64,000 nucleotides of DNA from Eubacterium callanderi (GCF_900142645.1 NZ_FRBP01000012.1:62001-126000); one strand, 5' to 3'. Counted from the first letter of the stretch, positions 1-8,510 are shown. Notes: a model not told the origin generated them from the sequence alone. Translations and numbers: made by a program.

Positions 1-1
1 A

Positions 2-136
2 AATAGTTTGGGATTTGTTATTGGTGATAATGTCACTGTCGTTTCTCAACTAGGCGGCAACATGATCATCAATGTTAAAGATACACGAGTTGCAATTGAT
101 AAATCAATGGCAAATCGAATAATGATCAACGAATAA
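2..136 (+). CDS. feoA: FeoA-domain protein, C-terminal part only (cut by window edge)
   Basis: Reading from base 2 gives 44 residues to a TAA at 134-136. They end in a typical FeoA tail, with VKDTRVAIDKSMANRIM as the SH3-like C-terminal strand and helix. FeoA proteins are small cytoplasmic SH3-fold partners of the FeoB ferrous iron permease. The start lies outside the window. A second FeoA follows after 12 bases, so the two are probably co-transcribed. Whether a feoB lies upstream cannot be seen. Confidence 0.75.
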   Translation, partial: NSLGFVIGDNVTVVSQLGGNMIINVKDTRVAIDKSMANRIMINE

Positions 137-148
137 GGAGATATGAAT

Positions 149-370
149 ATGAAAACTTTAAAAGCCACTCCATGTGGTCAAACAGTAAAAGTTGTAAAAA
201 TTGAAAACAAAGGGCCAATCAAACGTCGTATTATGGATATGGGAATTACCAAAGGTGTCGATATATTTGTCCGAAAGGTTGCTCCTTTAGGCGACCCGAT
301 AGAAGTAACAGTACGAGGTTATGAGCTATCACTTAGAAAAGCTGACGCCGAAAGTATTATTGTAGAGTAA
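149..370 (+). CDS. feoA: FeoA family protein
   Basis: A 73-residue FeoA-type SH3-like protein. It shows the usual GPIKRRIMDMGITKG segment (ligand-side loop and 'MGI' strand), then DPIEVTVRGYELSLRKADA. I chose the ATG at 149 over the one at 143: GGAGA at 137-141 is 7 bases from 149 but only 1 base from 143. FeoA normally assists FeoB, but no feoB follows; the next genes are a DUF6110 protein and a P1B-type ATPase. That context suggests a FeoA working with an iron-handling ATPase, which is inference. Homology confidence is high and role confidence moderate. Confidence 0.85.
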   Translation: MKTLKATPCGQTVKVVKIENKGPIKRRIMDMGITKGVDIFVRKVAPLGDPIEVTVRGYELSLRKADAESIIVE

Positions 371-458
371 TTTTATTTTATGTTTTTGTTAGTTTTTTCT
401 AATCATGTATAGATAGTAAAACAAATATCGAGTGGACTAATTTATAAGGAGTATAATT

Positions 459-701
459 ATGAAGAATGTTTTAGAAAATGATAAGTTGACTTTTTTTATT
501 GGCGGTATTGCGGCGGCCACTCTTGGTGTAAAAGCTTTAAAGAGTAAATGCGCCCATAAATTCTTTGTAAGTGCTTTAGCCTCTGGTATGAAATTGCAGG
601 ATGATGCTAAAGTGATGTATGAAAATATCAAGGAAGATGCTGTTGATCTCTGTTATGAAGCAAAACTCGAGTCAAAAAAAGCTGAATCTGCTGGAGAATA
701 A
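459..701 (+). CDS. DUF6110 family small protein, candidate ferrosome-associated (FezA-like)
   Basis: An 80-residue protein with a short hydrophobic, Gly/Ala-rich helix (about residues 9-24, TFFIGGIAAATLGVKAL). A charged, helical, Lys/Glu-rich C-terminal half follows. This matches the DUF6110 pattern as I know it. AAGGAG lies 9-14 bases before the ATG, and the P-type ATPase begins 14 bases after the stop, so the two are almost certainly one transcript. A small hydrophobic protein next to a P1B ATPase with an arginine-rich N-terminus is the arrangement known from ferrosome clusters. No catalytic residues are visible. A membrane-anchoring or accessory role is inference. Confidence 0.65.
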   Translation: MKNVLENDKLTFFIGGIAAATLGVKALKSKCAHKFFVSALASGMKLQDDAKVMYENIKEDAVDLCYEAKLESKKAESAGE

Positions 702-715
702 GGAGTAGTCAGACT

Positions 716-2806
716 ATGAAATACACCATCGTTCACGATATGCCTGGACGCATTCGTCTGCGTTGCGGGCGTAATGCTTTTTCTCTTGATGAAGGCTACA
801 GTATAACTTCTGTTTTGATGGCACAAACCATAGTTACCGACGCAAAGGCTTCCAGTATCAACGGAAGCCTTTTAATTTTTTATATCGATGACTCCCGTTC
901 TTTACTTTTAGACTTCATTGATACTTTAGTGCCTGCAGAACTTCCCGTCATACCGCCAGCCGAGAGAGACACCACTTCTGAAGTTGACGCAGGCTTTCAA
1001 TATGCGCTTGCGTTTAGAATTGTCCGCCGATTACTTTTCCGGGGGCTTCTTCCCTCTCCTGTCCGTCATGTAATCACTTTATTCCGCGCTGTCCCCTATG
1101 TTGTGCGCGGAATAAAGAGCTTGCTTAATTTCCGTATTAATGTCGATGTTTTAGATGCATCCTCCATTGGCGTTTCTTTAGCACAGGGAGATTATGGAAC
1201 CGCAAGCTCCATTATGTTTCTCCTGTCGCTTTCAGATTTACTGGAAGACTACACAAGAAAAAAAACAAAGCTTGCCCTGGCAGGAAGCTTGTCTGTCAAT
1301 GTTGACACCGTATGGAAACAGGATAGTTATGGCAACTTTATAAGCACACCCATCAGCCAGCTTGAAGAGGATGATACTATTATTGTCCGTACCAGCGGCA
1401 CAATCCCAGTAGATGGTACTATCTGTGAGGGTGAAGCCTACATTAACGAAGCCTGTATGACGGGCGAATCTCAGTCCGTTTTAAAAAAAGCGGAGGATTC
1501 AGTCTATGCAGGAACCGTCGTTGAAGACGGCAGCATTGTTATAAAGGTACGTGCTATTGGAAACGGGACTCGTATGAACAAAATCATCGAGCTTATTGAC
1601 CAATCTGAAAACCTGAAAGCAGATGTACAGAGCCATGCCGAAAATTTAGCGGACTCCATTGTTCCCTTTAGCTTTCTGGCATCTGGTCTGGCGTTTTTAC
1701 TCACCAGAAACGCGACAAAAGCGGCCTCTGTCCTGCTGGTTGACTACTCCTGCGCCATCAAACTTGCAACACCGATCTCCGTCATCTCAGCTATGCGTGA
1801 AGCTGCAAACCATAAAATCGTGGTAAAGGGTGGGAAATTTCTCGAATCTTATGCTCTGGCAGATACCATTGTTTTTGATAAAACCGGAACGCTCACCGTT
1901 GCCTCTCCAAGTGTCAATGAGGTTATTTCGTTTCCACCGTATAATAGGACAGAGGTTCTGAAAACCTCGGCCTGTCTTGAAGAGCATTTCCCTCACAGTG
2001 TTGCTCACGCCATTGTTCACAAAGCAGAACAGGAAAATCTAAAGCATCGTGAAGAACATGCCGAAGTAGAATATGTCGTTGCACATGGGATTCGTTCAAA
2101 GCTTCACGGCAAAAAGGCGCTTATTGGCAGCTACCATTTCATTGTAGAGGATGAAGGGATTCCCGTAACGCCAGAACAAAAATCCATCATCGAAGAAAAA
2201 GGTCATGGCAAATCGGCGATTTTCTTAGCTTTGGGTGACGCATTGGCCGGAATGATCTGTATTGATGACCCTCTCCGTCCAGAAGCTGCTGAAACCATAC
2301 AAGCACTCCGCGAATCTGGCATAAAGAAAATTATCATGCTCACTGGCGACAGTGATGAAGCCGCGAGAGACGTCTCAGCCCAGCTTGGCATTACGGAATA
2401 CCAGGCGCAAATTTTACCAGAAGACAAGGCATCAGTCATCGAGCGTCTGAAGGAAGATGGCCACCAGGTTATCATGGTGGGTGACGGCATTAATGATTCA
2501 CCGGCTTTAGCCGCTGCAAATGTCTCTGTTTCCATGAAAGATTCCTCTGATATTGCCCGTGAGGTTGCTGATATTACGTTGCTCAGCACAGACCTCAGAG
2601 CGCTTGTTACTTTGCGGCACCTCAGCCTGTCTTTAATGGAACGCATCCAAAAAAATTTCCATGTCATCATTGGATTTAACAGCCTGCTGCTGGCAGGCGG
2701 GCTCATTGGATTTATTCCTCCTGCTACCTCTGCCTTTTTACACAATTTTTCTACAATGTTTATCAGCGCGGCCAGTATGCGGCCCTGCTTAAAACCACCT
2801 GTATGA
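716..2806 (+). CDS. Heavy-metal P1B-type ATPase with N-terminal R-rich motif (FezB-like candidate)
   Basis: A 696-residue P-type ATPase. The N-terminus carries an arginine-rich motif (MPGRIRLRCGR, residues 9-19) in place of a CxxC metal-binding domain. The actuator TGES lies at about 249-252, the phosphorylation motif DKTGTLT at 388-394 (Asp388 phosphorylated) and the hinge GDGIND at 589-594. The membrane metal-site motif reads YSCAIKLATP (344-353), so it is SC-type and not the CPC of copper or zinc pumps. The R-rich start and SCA-type motif fit the P1B-6 group that includes FezB of ferrosome systems. Transport of iron into an intracellular compartment is therefore a plausible role, but this is inference. 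It lies in an operon with DUF6110 upstream and DUF454 downstream. Confidence 0.85.
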   Translation: MKYTIVHDMPGRIRLRCGRNAFSLDEGYSITSVLMAQTIVTDAKASSINGSLLIFYIDDSRSLLLDFIDTLVPAELPVIPPAERDTTSEVDAGFQYALAFRIVRRLLFRGLLPSPVRHVITLFRAVPYVVRGIKSLLNFRINVDVLDASSIGVSLAQGDYGTASSIMFLLSLSDLLEDYTRKKTKLALAGSLSVNVDTVWKQDSYGNFISTPISQLEEDDTIIVRTSGTIPVDGTICEGEAYINEACMTGESQSVLKKAEDSVYAGTVVEDGSIVIKVRAIGNGTRMNKIIELIDQSENLKADVQSHAENLADSIVPFSFLASGLAFLLTRNATKAASVLLVDYSCAIKLATPISVISAMREAANHKIVVKGGKFLESYALADTIVFDKTGTLTVASPSVNEVISFPPYNRTEVLKTSACLEEHFPHSVAHAIVHKAEQENLKHREEHAEVEYVVAHGIRSKLHGKKALIGSYHFIVEDEGIPVTPEQKSIIEEKGHGKSAIFLALGDALAGMICIDDPLRPEAAETIQALRESGIKKIIMLTGDSDEAARDVSAQLGITEYQAQILPEDKASVIERLKEDGHQVIMVGDGINDSPALAAANVSVSMKDSSDIAREVADITLLSTDLRALVTLRHLSLSLMERIQKNFHVIIGFNSLLLAGGLIGFIPPATSAFLHNFSTMFISAASMRPCLKPPV

Positions 2807-2828
2807 TCGATTATCTGAAAGGAGTTTT

Positions 2829-3203
2829 ATGAAAACACTTTATCTTATTATTGGTTTTTTATTCTTCGGGCTTGGAGCCATCGGTGTTATCTTGCCGGTG
2901 CTCCCAACCACCCCTTTCCTTCTTGTCGCAAGCTATTGCTTCGCGCGGGGCAGCAAGCGGTTTAATGACTGGTTTTTGAGTACCAAAATTTATCAAAAAC
3001 ATCTGGACAGCTTCGTTAAGGAACGAGCCATGACACTGAAAACTAAGATTTCGCTTCTGTCCTTTGCATCCGCTATGCTGATCCTGGCCTTCTGTCTGGT
3101 CGATGTCATTTATGCGCGTATCCTCATCATTGCGGTAATGATTTTTAAATACTACTACTTCATCTGTAGGATTAAAACCATTCAGGAGGTACAGAATGAT
3201 TGA
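2829..3203 (+). CDS. DUF454 (YbaN-family) membrane protein
   Basis: A 124-residue protein. The N-terminal hydrophobic segment (residues 3-25) ends in the LPVLPTTPFLLVASYCFARGS signature of the DUF454/YbaN family, and a second membrane region lies at about 78-110. Family function is unknown; members are often found beside heme, iron or respiratory genes. It starts 22 bases after the ATPase stop, and its 3' end overlaps the next ABC gene by 8 bases, so it is translationally coupled. Confidence 0.8.
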   Translation: MKTLYLIIGFLFFGLGAIGVILPVLPTTPFLLVASYCFARGSKRFNDWFLSTKIYQKHLDSFVKERAMTLKTKISLLSFASAMLILAFCLVDVIYARILIIAVMIFKYYYFICRIKTIQEVQND

Positions 3204-4980
3204 CAAACGCCTGACACATATGATGGGTAAGGCTAACCGCTATATTTTTTTAAATGTGTTCTTTAACTGGATCTGTCTTTTAGCAAACATGGCGATTGTT
3301 TTCACCATCGCCTGGCTTTTGCAGAATATTTTAACAGACGGTATTGAAAGCATTAAAATATCCGGCTATCTGGTAATCATCTGTGTGTCTTTGATTGTAC
3401 GGTCTGCCGCTACTCTTATGGCTTCAAAAATGTCTTACGCAGCTTCCTCCGGTGTAAAAAAAACATTGCGTGAAAAAATATATGAAAAACTTCTTCGCCT
3501 GGGCATAAGCTACAATGAAAAAATTTCTACAGCCGAAGTAGTTCAGGTTTCTGTGGAGGGTGTTGAACAACTGGATATTTATTTTGGCAAATATCTTCCG
3601 CAGCTTTTTTATAGTCTTCTCGCACCGTTAACCCTGTTTGCAGTTCTCTCGTTTGTTAATTTAAAAACCGCACTGATCCTTTTGATCTGTGTGCCGCTTA
3701 TCCCTGTTTCAATTGTAGCTGTACAAAAAATCGCCAAAAGGCTTCTATCAAAATATTGGAGTACCTATACAGAACTAGGAGACAGCTTCCTTGAAAATCT
3801 TCAGGGGTTGACGACCCTTAAAATTTATGAGGCGGATCATTATAAAAATGAAGAAATGAATGCTCAGTCCGAAAAATTCCGAAAAATAACCATGAAGGTC
3901 CTCACCATGCAATTAAACTCTGTAACTGTCATGGATATTATCGCCTACGGGGGCGCTGCCGTTGGGATTATTCTGGCGGTCACAGAATTTATGAAAGGAA
4001 ATATTTCCTTTGGCGGTACCTTTGCACTGATTATGCTTTCAGCGGAATTCTTTATCCCATTGCGTCTGCTGGGCTCTTTTTTTCACATCGCAATGAATGG
4101 AATGGCCGCATCGGATAAAATTTTTCGTCTGCTTGACCTTGATGAGCCTGTCCACGCCGCGGGTAATATTGATCCAGAGGACGCGGATATTCATTTAAAT
4201 CACATTGAGTTTTCTTATGATGTCGAGCGCCCTGTTCTGGAAGACGTCTCCCTAAGCATTCCAAAGGGAAAATTTGTATCCATCGTCGGAGAATCTGGCA
4301 GTGGAAAAAGTACCATCGCTTCGCTTATTATGGGTGCCCATCGCAGTTACCGCGGCGATATCAGTATTGGAAAGCAAAATTTAAAATCCCTGTCTGAAGC
4401 CAGCATTATGGAAAATATCACCCTCGTAAGTCACAACAGTATGATTTTCAAGGGAACTGTTCGTGACAATCTTTTAATGGCCCAGCCAAATGCCAGTGAC
4501 GAAGCGCTGTACTCTGTACTCAAACGGGTTTGTCTCTATGATTTTCTTATAGAACAGCAAGGGCTTGATACACAGATACTGGAGAATGGTTCAAACCTTT
4601 CCGGAGGCCAGTGCCAGCGTCTTTCCCTCGCACGGGCACTTCTTCACGACTCTGAAATCTACATTTTCGATGAAGCAACTTCTAACATAGATGTGGAGAG
4701 CGAAGAACAGATCATGGACGTCATCGAGGATCTGTCACATACCAAAACGGTTGTGCTGATCTCCCATCGACTGGCCAATGTGCGTTCCACCGATCAAATT
4801 TATGTTTTGTATAAAGGGCGTATCATCGAATTCGGAACGCATACAGAGCTTTTGGAAAACAGCAGCTACTATGCAGATCTGTATTTTACCCAGACATCTC
4901 TTGAAAATTATGGAAAGGAGACTCCTGTCTATGCGCAGAAATCCCATCTCAATCATGATGCGGCTTATCGGGCTGGTTAA
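3196..4980 (+). CDS. ABC transporter, fused membrane + ATPase domains (CydD-like half)
   Basis: A 594-residue exporter-type half-transporter. Six-helix membrane domain in about residues 1-310. The ATPase domain has Walker A GESGSGKST (about 365-373), signature LSGGQCQRLSLARAL and Walker B IYIFDEAT, with a C-terminal His switch (ISHRL). It is most like the CydD/CydC class, which exports cysteine or glutathione or moves heme for cytochrome bd assembly. No cydAB is in the window. It overlaps the second half-transporter by 50 bases, which points to an obligate heterodimer. Substrate unknown; the iron-related operon makes a thiol or heme compound possible. Confidence 0.8.
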   Translation: MIDKRLTHMMGKANRYIFLNVFFNWICLLANMAIVFTIAWLLQNILTDGIESIKISGYLVIICVSLIVRSAATLMASKMSYAASSGVKKTLREKIYEKLLRLGISYNEKISTAEVVQVSVEGVEQLDIYFGKYLPQLFYSLLAPLTLFAVLSFVNLKTALILLICVPLIPVSIVAVQKIAKRLLSKYWSTYTELGDSFLENLQGLTTLKIYEADHYKNEEMNAQSEKFRKITMKVLTMQLNSVTVMDIIAYGGAAVGIILAVTEFMKGNISFGGTFALIMLSAEFFIPLRLLGSFFHIAMNGMAASDKIFRLLDLDEPVHAAGNIDPEDADIHLNHIEFSYDVERPVLEDVSLSIPKGKFVSIVGESGSGKSTIASLIMGAHRSYRGDISIGKQNLKSLSEASIMENITLVSHNSMIFKGTVRDNLLMAQPNASDEALYSVLKRVCLYDFLIEQQGLDTQILENGSNLSGGQCQRLSLARALLHDSEIYIFDEATSNIDVESEEQIMDVIEDLSHTKTVVLISHRLANVRSTDQIYVLYKGRIIEFGTHTELLENSSYYADLYFTQTSLENYGKETPVYAQKSHLNHDAAYRAG

Positions 4981-6583
4981 GCCGCTGATCCACATCATGC
5001 TGCTCACGATCCTTATGGGTGTTGCGGGCTATCTATGTGCAATTTTTATTACCATCCTGGGCAGCTATGGTATTCTTTCCATTCTGGATATCCAGAAAAT
5101 AGATTTAAAGCTGCTTTTTATGGTCATCCTTATCCTGGGGCTTTTGCGCGGCGTGCTTCATTATATTGAACAGGCCAGCGGCCACTATATCGCGTTTAAG
5201 CTTCTTGCTATTATCCGTGACAAAGTTTTTAAAGCCCTTCGCAAGCTTGCTCCTGCAAAACTGGAAGGCAGGGATAAAGGCAATCTGATTGCTGTCATTA
5301 CTGGCGATATCGAGCTTCTGGAAGTATTTTATGCGCACACCATCGCCCCCATTGCCATCGCTATTATCACCTCTTTAATCATGGTAATCTTCATTGGGCA
5401 GTTTCATCTGCTGCTCGGCCTTATTGCCGCCGTCGCCTATCTTTGTGTAGGGCTTCTCATTCCCGTAGCCGCCTCACGGCTGGGGGCAGATAAAGGAAGA
5501 AGCTATCGGAGACTTTTTGGCGAGCTCAACACCTATTTTCTGGACAGCCTGCGCGGTTTAAAGGAATGTATCCAATACCATTGCGGCCCCTCAAGGCTAA
5601 AAGAGATCACACGCCAGTCCGATGCTCTTGATATTCATCAAAAAGCCTTGAAAAATCAGGAAGGTTTATCGGCTGCTGTTACAAATACAGTTATCCTGTT
5701 TTTTGATCTCGCGATGCTTTTTTCCTCTATTATACTAATGCGTCAGGGGATTGTCGGCTTTGAAGGTATTTTAATTCCAACCGTTGCCTTATTCAGCTCC
5801 TTTGGTCCAACCGCAGCGCTCAGCAGCCTTTCAAACAATTTGCTTCAAACCTTTGCCGCCGGAGAGCGTGTGCTGGATATTCTAGACGAAAGTCCAGTTG
5901 TTAGTGAAGTGGAGAAGGGTGTGGACATTACCTTTGACAGAGCCTCATGTAAAAACCTCTCTTTCGCCTATGACGACGAAATAATCCTCGACAATATTAC
6001 CATGGAACTCCCCGCCTCAAAGGTTATTGGCATTCATGGAAAAAGTGGGTCTGGAAAGTCTACTTTTCTTAAACTGCTCATGCGCTTTTGGGACCGCCAG
6101 TCCGGCAGCCTTGAGCTTTCCAGTTATGATATCCGCTCTGTTAATACCCGCAGTCTCCGTGAAAATGAAAGCTATGTCACTCAAAGCACCTACCTTTTTA
6201 ATGATACTATCGGAGCAAATATCCGTGTTGCCCGTTTAAACGCCAGTGACGAAGAGGTGGCCGAAGCCGCAAAAAAAGCCGCTATCCATGATTTTATCAC
6301 TCGGCTTCCTAAAGGGTACGATACTCCCGTAGGCGAACTTGGCGAATCCCTGTCGGGCGGCGAACGACAACGTATTGGGCTGGCCAGGGCCTTTTTACAC
6401 CAGGCACCCTTTATTCTTCTCGATGAGCCTACCAGTAATCTGGACAGCCTGAATGAAGGGATTATTTTGAAATCCATCCGGGAGCATGCAGCTAACCATA
6501 CCGTTGTGTTGGTTTCTCACCGGCGTTCCACCATGGGTATCACCGACCTGGATTATTCCATAGAAAACGGGAGGCTCTCCTAA
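4931..6583 (+). CDS. ABC transporter, fused membrane + ATPase domains (CydC-like half)
   Basis: About 550 residues from the ATG at 4931, which follows GGAAAGGAG and lies inside the end of the upstream gene. A longer frame opens further upstream, but it would lie almost wholly inside the preceding gene. Membrane helices occupy residues 10-300. The ATPase has Walker A GKSGSGKST, signature LSGGERQRIGLARAF and Walker B FILLDEPT, ending with VSHRRST. It pairs with the upstream half-transporter. The stop overlaps the next ATG (TAATG at 6581-6585). Substrate unknown. Confidence 0.8.
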   Translation: MRRNPISIMMRLIGLVKPLIHIMLLTILMGVAGYLCAIFITILGSYGILSILDIQKIDLKLLFMVILILGLLRGVLHYIEQASGHYIAFKLLAIIRDKVFKALRKLAPAKLEGRDKGNLIAVITGDIELLEVFYAHTIAPIAIAIITSLIMVIFIGQFHLLLGLIAAVAYLCVGLLIPVAASRLGADKGRSYRRLFGELNTYFLDSLRGLKECIQYHCGPSRLKEITRQSDALDIHQKALKNQEGLSAAVTNTVILFFDLAMLFSSIILMRQGIVGFEGILIPTVALFSSFGPTAALSSLSNNLLQTFAAGERVLDILDESPVVSEVEKGVDITFDRASCKNLSFAYDDEIILDNITMELPASKVIGIHGKSGSGKSTFLKLLMRFWDRQSGSLELSSYDIRSVNTRSLRENESYVTQSTYLFNDTIGANIRVARLNASDEEVAEAAKKAAIHDFITRLPKGYDTPVGELGESLSGGERQRIGLARAFLHQAPFILLDEPTSNLDSLNEGIILKSIREHAANHTVVLVSHRRSTMGITDLDYSIENGRLS

Positions 6584-6882
6584 TGGCATGTGTAAAATCT
6601 GAACAGCATATTATTGAAAAAATGATCCGCCTCTACTGCTTAAAAAAGCACCGCCAAAAAAACCTGTGTCCCGATTGCCAGGCACTTCTGGATTATGCTC
6701 TGGGCCGCCTGGAGCGATGTCCTTTTCAGGATTCAAAATCATTCTGCAGCCATTGTCCGGTCCACTGCTACAAACCGGAAATGCGAAAACGCGTGCAGGA
6801 GGTAATGCGTTTTTCAGGCCCCCGGATGCTTTTTCATCATCCTGTTTTGGTGGTTAAGCATATGATTGAAAGCAATCGCTGA
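6583..6882 (+). CDS. Nitrous oxide-stimulated promoter (NOSP) family small Cys-rich protein
   Basis: A 99-residue protein with cysteines arranged CPDC (near residue 27), then CPF...FCSHCPVHCYKPEMR (residues 46-69), followed by MRFSGPRML. This is the signature of the small 'nitrous oxide-stimulated promoter' family. The cysteines could bind metal or a cluster, which is inference. It is the last gene of the FeoA/ATPase/ABC operon, coupled by TAATG to the ABC gene. The biochemical role of the family is not known to me. Confidence 0.7.
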   Translation: MACVKSEQHIIEKMIRLYCLKKHRQKNLCPDCQALLDYALGRLERCPFQDSKSFCSHCPVHCYKPEMRKRVQEVMRFSGPRMLFHHPVLVVKHMIESNR

Positions 6883-6889
6883 TGACAAA

Positions 6890-6927
6890 CGGCCTTCTTT
6901 GAGGTAAAATAACCTCAAAGGAGGCCG
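6890..6927 (+). promoter_or_regulatory. Long inverted repeat that buries the ribosome binding site of the next gene
   Basis: CGGCCTTCTTTGAGGT (6890-6905) pairs with AACCTCAAAGGAGGCCG (6911-6927), with a short AT loop. The right arm contains the AAAGGAGG Shine-Dalgarno of the gene starting at 6930. No U-tract follows, so a simple terminator is less likely than an RBS-sequestering hairpin. It also separates the iron operon from the SplB-like pair. Confidence 0.6.
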
Positions 6928-6929
6928 AC

Positions 6930-7463
6930 ATGAAATATTTTTACTTGCTCGTTAATGATCAAAATATTAAAAACTGGACCCTCGTCAATCAAGTTTCGAT
7001 AAGAAAAAATGGGAAAACACATTGCTATTTCCCGGATATTCTCTATCGTCATCCCTTTGACGAGGGGTCTTTATATCTCTCTGTCGATGATGCTCTGAGC
7101 ACTGATGTTACCGCTGCGCTGGAAACAGCTTTTAGAAAGCTTCCGCCCCATCGTATTGTTCTGCTGAGGATTAATGACAACCCTGAATGGCAAAAAACCT
7201 TTTCCCGCTGGAAGGCTATGTTTGAAAAAGATGAGGAGCCCTTTTTTACCCCAGAGGAATCTCTGCTGATGGAAAAAACAAAGTCCGCGCTTCGCCTGAC
7301 TCAGACACAAAAAATTACTTTTACAAAAGCATGCGTTTCGAAAAAGCTCAGAGATTCAGCCTGCCTTTCTAATACTCTTCTCCCTTATACTGAGCTTAAA
7401 ATTACCATCAAAAAAGAAAGGAGCTTCGCTTTTAATGCATTACTTAAAAACCTCTGGTGCTAA
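6930..7463 (+). CDS. Unknown protein coupled to an SplB-like radical SAM gene
   Basis: A 177-residue soluble protein that I do not recognise. It has no signal peptide or membrane segment. The N-terminal half reads like alternating beta strands (KYFYLLVNDQNIKNW), and the C-terminal half is basic with many Lys and Arg. It overlaps the next gene by 29 bases and is therefore translationally coupled to the SPL-family radical SAM protein. A shared role in handling DNA damage or another radical SAM substrate is inference. Its Shine-Dalgarno lies inside a long hairpin. Confidence 0.6.
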   Translation: MKYFYLLVNDQNIKNWTLVNQVSIRKNGKTHCYFPDILYRHPFDEGSLYLSVDDALSTDVTAALETAFRKLPPHRIVLLRINDNPEWQKTFSRWKAMFEKDEEPFFTPEESLLMEKTKSALRLTQTQKITFTKACVSKKLRDSACLSNTLLPYTELKITIKKERSFAFNALLKNLWC

Positions 7464-8448
7464 GCCCTTTTCACACATTTACATTGAGAAGGGGGCAGCC
7501 CATCATCCAAACACACAGGCTATTTTACAAAAAATCAATTACGACAGTCTTATTTATATTGATGACTACTCACAAATTTTCAACCGGCACCATCAGGATT
7601 TCATTGCACAGAAGCGTTCCCCAAATCTTATTTTAGCCCGAAAAAAGCAGGATTTTTATTATGATGGTTCTCCCTACTGTGAAAACTTTGGACATGCACG
7701 CTTTTACTATACTGGTATTATCATGAACTGCCTTTATGATTGCAGCTATTGTTACTTAAAAAGCATCTACCCCTCCGGGCACATAGTTATTTTTGTCAAT
7801 AATGAGGATTTCATCACCTCTGTAGAACAGGATTTATTATCCAGCTGTGAGCCCCTTTATCTGGCCATTTCCTATGACAGTGATTTGATGGCGCTTGATC
7901 CGCTTACCCACTTTCTGGGCCCATGGCTCGCATTAGCTAAAAGACATGCTAACCTGACGATCGAGGTGAAAACAAAAGCCGGGCGTTTTCCCATCTCAGA
8001 CCCGCCTCAAAATGTCATTTTTGCCTGGTCGCTGCTCCCCGATCCGGTAATCCATCTTTACGAACGTCATACCCCTTCCCTTGCAACGCGGATGGCGGCA
8101 GTATCTCAGGCGCTTAGAGCCCATGCGACAGTTCGATTCTCCATTGAGCCCGTAATGCCTATCAACAACAGTGCGAGGATATACCGCGACTTTATCGACA
8201 GCCTGGGAAAACAGTTTGATTTAAACCAGCTGCTGGATATTAACATCGGCGGTTTTCGAATCAGCGGTAAGCAGTTTAAGACCTTTTATAAAAAAGATCC
8301 GACCTGTCCGGTTTTTGCCTGGTCTTTAACCGAAAGCACCTGCGACGTCAGCTATGCAGATAGCAATGCTCTGATCAGGCAAATAGAGCGGGATTTGAAA
8401 AGCTTTGTAAAACCTGAAAAAATCATTGTATACCAAACCGCCCCTTGA
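7435..8448 (+). CDS. SPL-family radical SAM protein (spore photoproduct lyase-like)
   Basis: A 337-residue radical SAM protein. The cluster-binding motif C99-x3-C103-x2-C106 (CLYDCSYC) is preceded by GHARFYYTG, typical of the spore photoproduct lyase family. SPL enzymes use a 4Fe-4S cluster and SAM to reverse the spore thymine dimer. Many anaerobes carry SplB-like paralogues of unproven substrate, so I do not name it splB. Start ATG 7435 has GGAG 11 bases upstream. The stop TGA is embedded in the -35 box of the next gene's promoter. Confidence 0.75.
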   Translation: MHYLKTSGAKPFSHIYIEKGAAHHPNTQAILQKINYDSLIYIDDYSQIFNRHHQDFIAQKRSPNLILARKKQDFYYDGSPYCENFGHARFYYTGIIMNCLYDCSYCYLKSIYPSGHIVIFVNNEDFITSVEQDLLSSCEPLYLAISYDSDLMALDPLTHFLGPWLALAKRHANLTIEVKTKAGRFPISDPPQNVIFAWSLLPDPVIHLYERHTPSLATRMAAVSQALRAHATVRFSIEPVMPINNSARIYRDFIDSLGKQFDLNQLLDINIGGFRISGKQFKTFYKKDPTCPVFAWSLTESTCDVSYADSNALIRQIERDLKSFVKPEKIIVYQTAP

Positions 8449-8471
8449 CAAAGAGAAATATAAACTATAAT
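8445..8471 (+). promoter_or_regulatory. Sigma-A-type promoter for the parvulin gene
   Basis: TTGACA at 8445-8450 and TATAAT at 8466-8471 are separated by 15 bases; TAATAT at 8468-8473 gives the standard 17. The upstream gene's TGA stop (8446-8448) falls inside the -35 box. The start codon lies about 40 bases downstream of the -10. Confidence 0.65.
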
Positions 8472-8510
8472 ATTTAATTTAATGACTATTAATAGAAGGA
8501 GATTTTCTAA

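Noticed and set aside
2203-2745. A 180-codon reading frame on the minus strand opposite the P1B ATPase
   Set aside because: It lies entirely inside a well-supported gene, has a low-complexity Ser/Arg/Met composition and no RBS or family features. It is an antisense shadow.
4778-4930. Upstream extension of the second CydDC-like gene
   Set aside because: The extension lies inside the preceding gene in another frame, and a proper RBS and start are present at 4931.
3196-6583. Naming the ABC pair cydD and cydC
   Set aside because: The fold class fits, but no cytochrome bd genes are nearby and the operon is iron-related, so the substrate is uncertain.
7435-8448. Naming the radical SAM gene splB
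   Set aside because: The cluster motif fits the family, but I could not confirm the H-donor cysteine or a sporulation context.
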